Positions 5,953 through 5,989 of a stretch of DNA of 5,989 nt are shown in pieces. Within the stretch, counting starts at the first letter, position 1; the number at the start of each line of letters is the position of its first letter. Where the stretch lies: positions 1 to 5,989 of the forward strand of contig JAEWLZ010000085.1 in NCBI GenBank assembly GCA_023457295.1, written 5' to 3'. The notes below the pieces were generated by a model. The model was not told where the DNA came from. It saw nothing but the letters and a program-made list of their open reading frames with translations, and searched no databases. The position numbers and the translations under genes are program-made. Source of the DNA: Cyanobacteria bacterium OH_PDB_112 (GTDB lineage: Bacteria; Cyanobacteriota; Vampirovibrionia; Gastranaerophilales; CAJFVJ01).

Positions 5953-5982
5953 TTTACTTTTAGAAACTTTTTAAGATACAAT
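5953..5982 (+). promoter_or_regulatory. Candidate promoter pointing off the right edge
   Basis: TTTACT (5953-5958, 4 of 6 to TTGACA) and TACAAT (5977-5982, 5 of 6 to TATAAT) are separated by 18 bases. The downstream gene would lie outside the window. The match is moderate and the DNA is AT-rich. Confidence 0.4.
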
Positions 5983-5987
5983 ATAAA
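5976..5987. repeat. 12-base direct repeat ATACAATATAAA, copy 2
   Basis: Identical to the copy at 5900-5911. Here TACAAT forms the -10 box of the candidate promoter at 5953-5982. Confidence 0.5.
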
Positions 5988-5989
5988 TG

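Larger units (their letters stand above)
5724..5989. other. Non-coding 3' flank with no supported gene
   Basis: This 266-bp stretch follows the stop at 5721-5723. A T-rich tract comes first without a preceding GC-rich stem, so no clear intrinsic terminator for the upstream gene is seen. Short open frames on both strands have poor composition and no proper starts. Weak inverted repeats lie at 5836-5840/5854-5858 (CCTAT/ATAGG) and 5861-5865/5874-5878 (ACAGT/ACTGT). The rest is upstream sequence for a gene that would lie off the right edge. Confidence 0.6.

Overview
AT-rich bacterial DNA, densely coding, with three genes on the minus strand and one on the plus strand that diverges from them. The three minus-strand proteins carry low-complexity N-terminal extensions containing a short 'SS-x(2-4)-F-x-G' type motif (SSINFTG, SSDNFSFKG, SSIPKFG). 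From memory, N-termini with '[N/S]F[K/T]G' are typical of the gut Candidatus Gastranaerophilales (Melainabacteria, non-photosynthetic relatives of Cyanobacteria). Low GC, standard-code use and the absence of close matches to better-known families in these extensions fit that guess. The assignment is an inference and was not tested by any search.

Minus strand (read right to left). A 738-residue protein (2218-4434) has the sequence landmarks of the GH15 glucoamylase / phosphorylase-kinase-alpha (alpha/alpha)6 fold. After 27 bp comes a 324-residue PIG-L/LmbE-type zinc deacetylase (1216-2190). Only 3 bp further is a sugar-nucleotide-type nucleotidyltransferase with a large extra N-terminal region (1-1212, cut by the left window edge after 404 residues). 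The short gaps and common direction argue for one operon, probably transcribed from a promoter near 4500-4528. All three genes lie in the same reading frame.

Divergent intergenic region (4435-4769). It holds candidate promoters for both directions and a perfect 6-bp inverted repeat that overlaps the -35 position of the plus-strand promoter.

Plus strand. One gene (4770-5723) encodes a protein of about 317 residues with a single N-terminal membrane anchor and a helical, TPR-like extracytoplasmic part of unknown function. The remaining 266 bp (5724-5989) have no convincing gene. They hold a strong Shine-Dalgarno-like sequence without a normal start codon, small inverted repeats, a repeated 12-mer, and a candidate promoter pointing off the right edge.

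How the genes may work together: a glucan-active enzyme homologue, an N-acetyl-sugar deacetylase homologue and a sugar-1-phosphate nucleotidyltransferase homologue in one operon suggest carbohydrate remodelling or precursor activation. The shared N-terminal tag hints that the three products are handled alike. The substrates cannot be read from the sequence. No tRNA, rRNA, CRISPR array or mobile element was seen.
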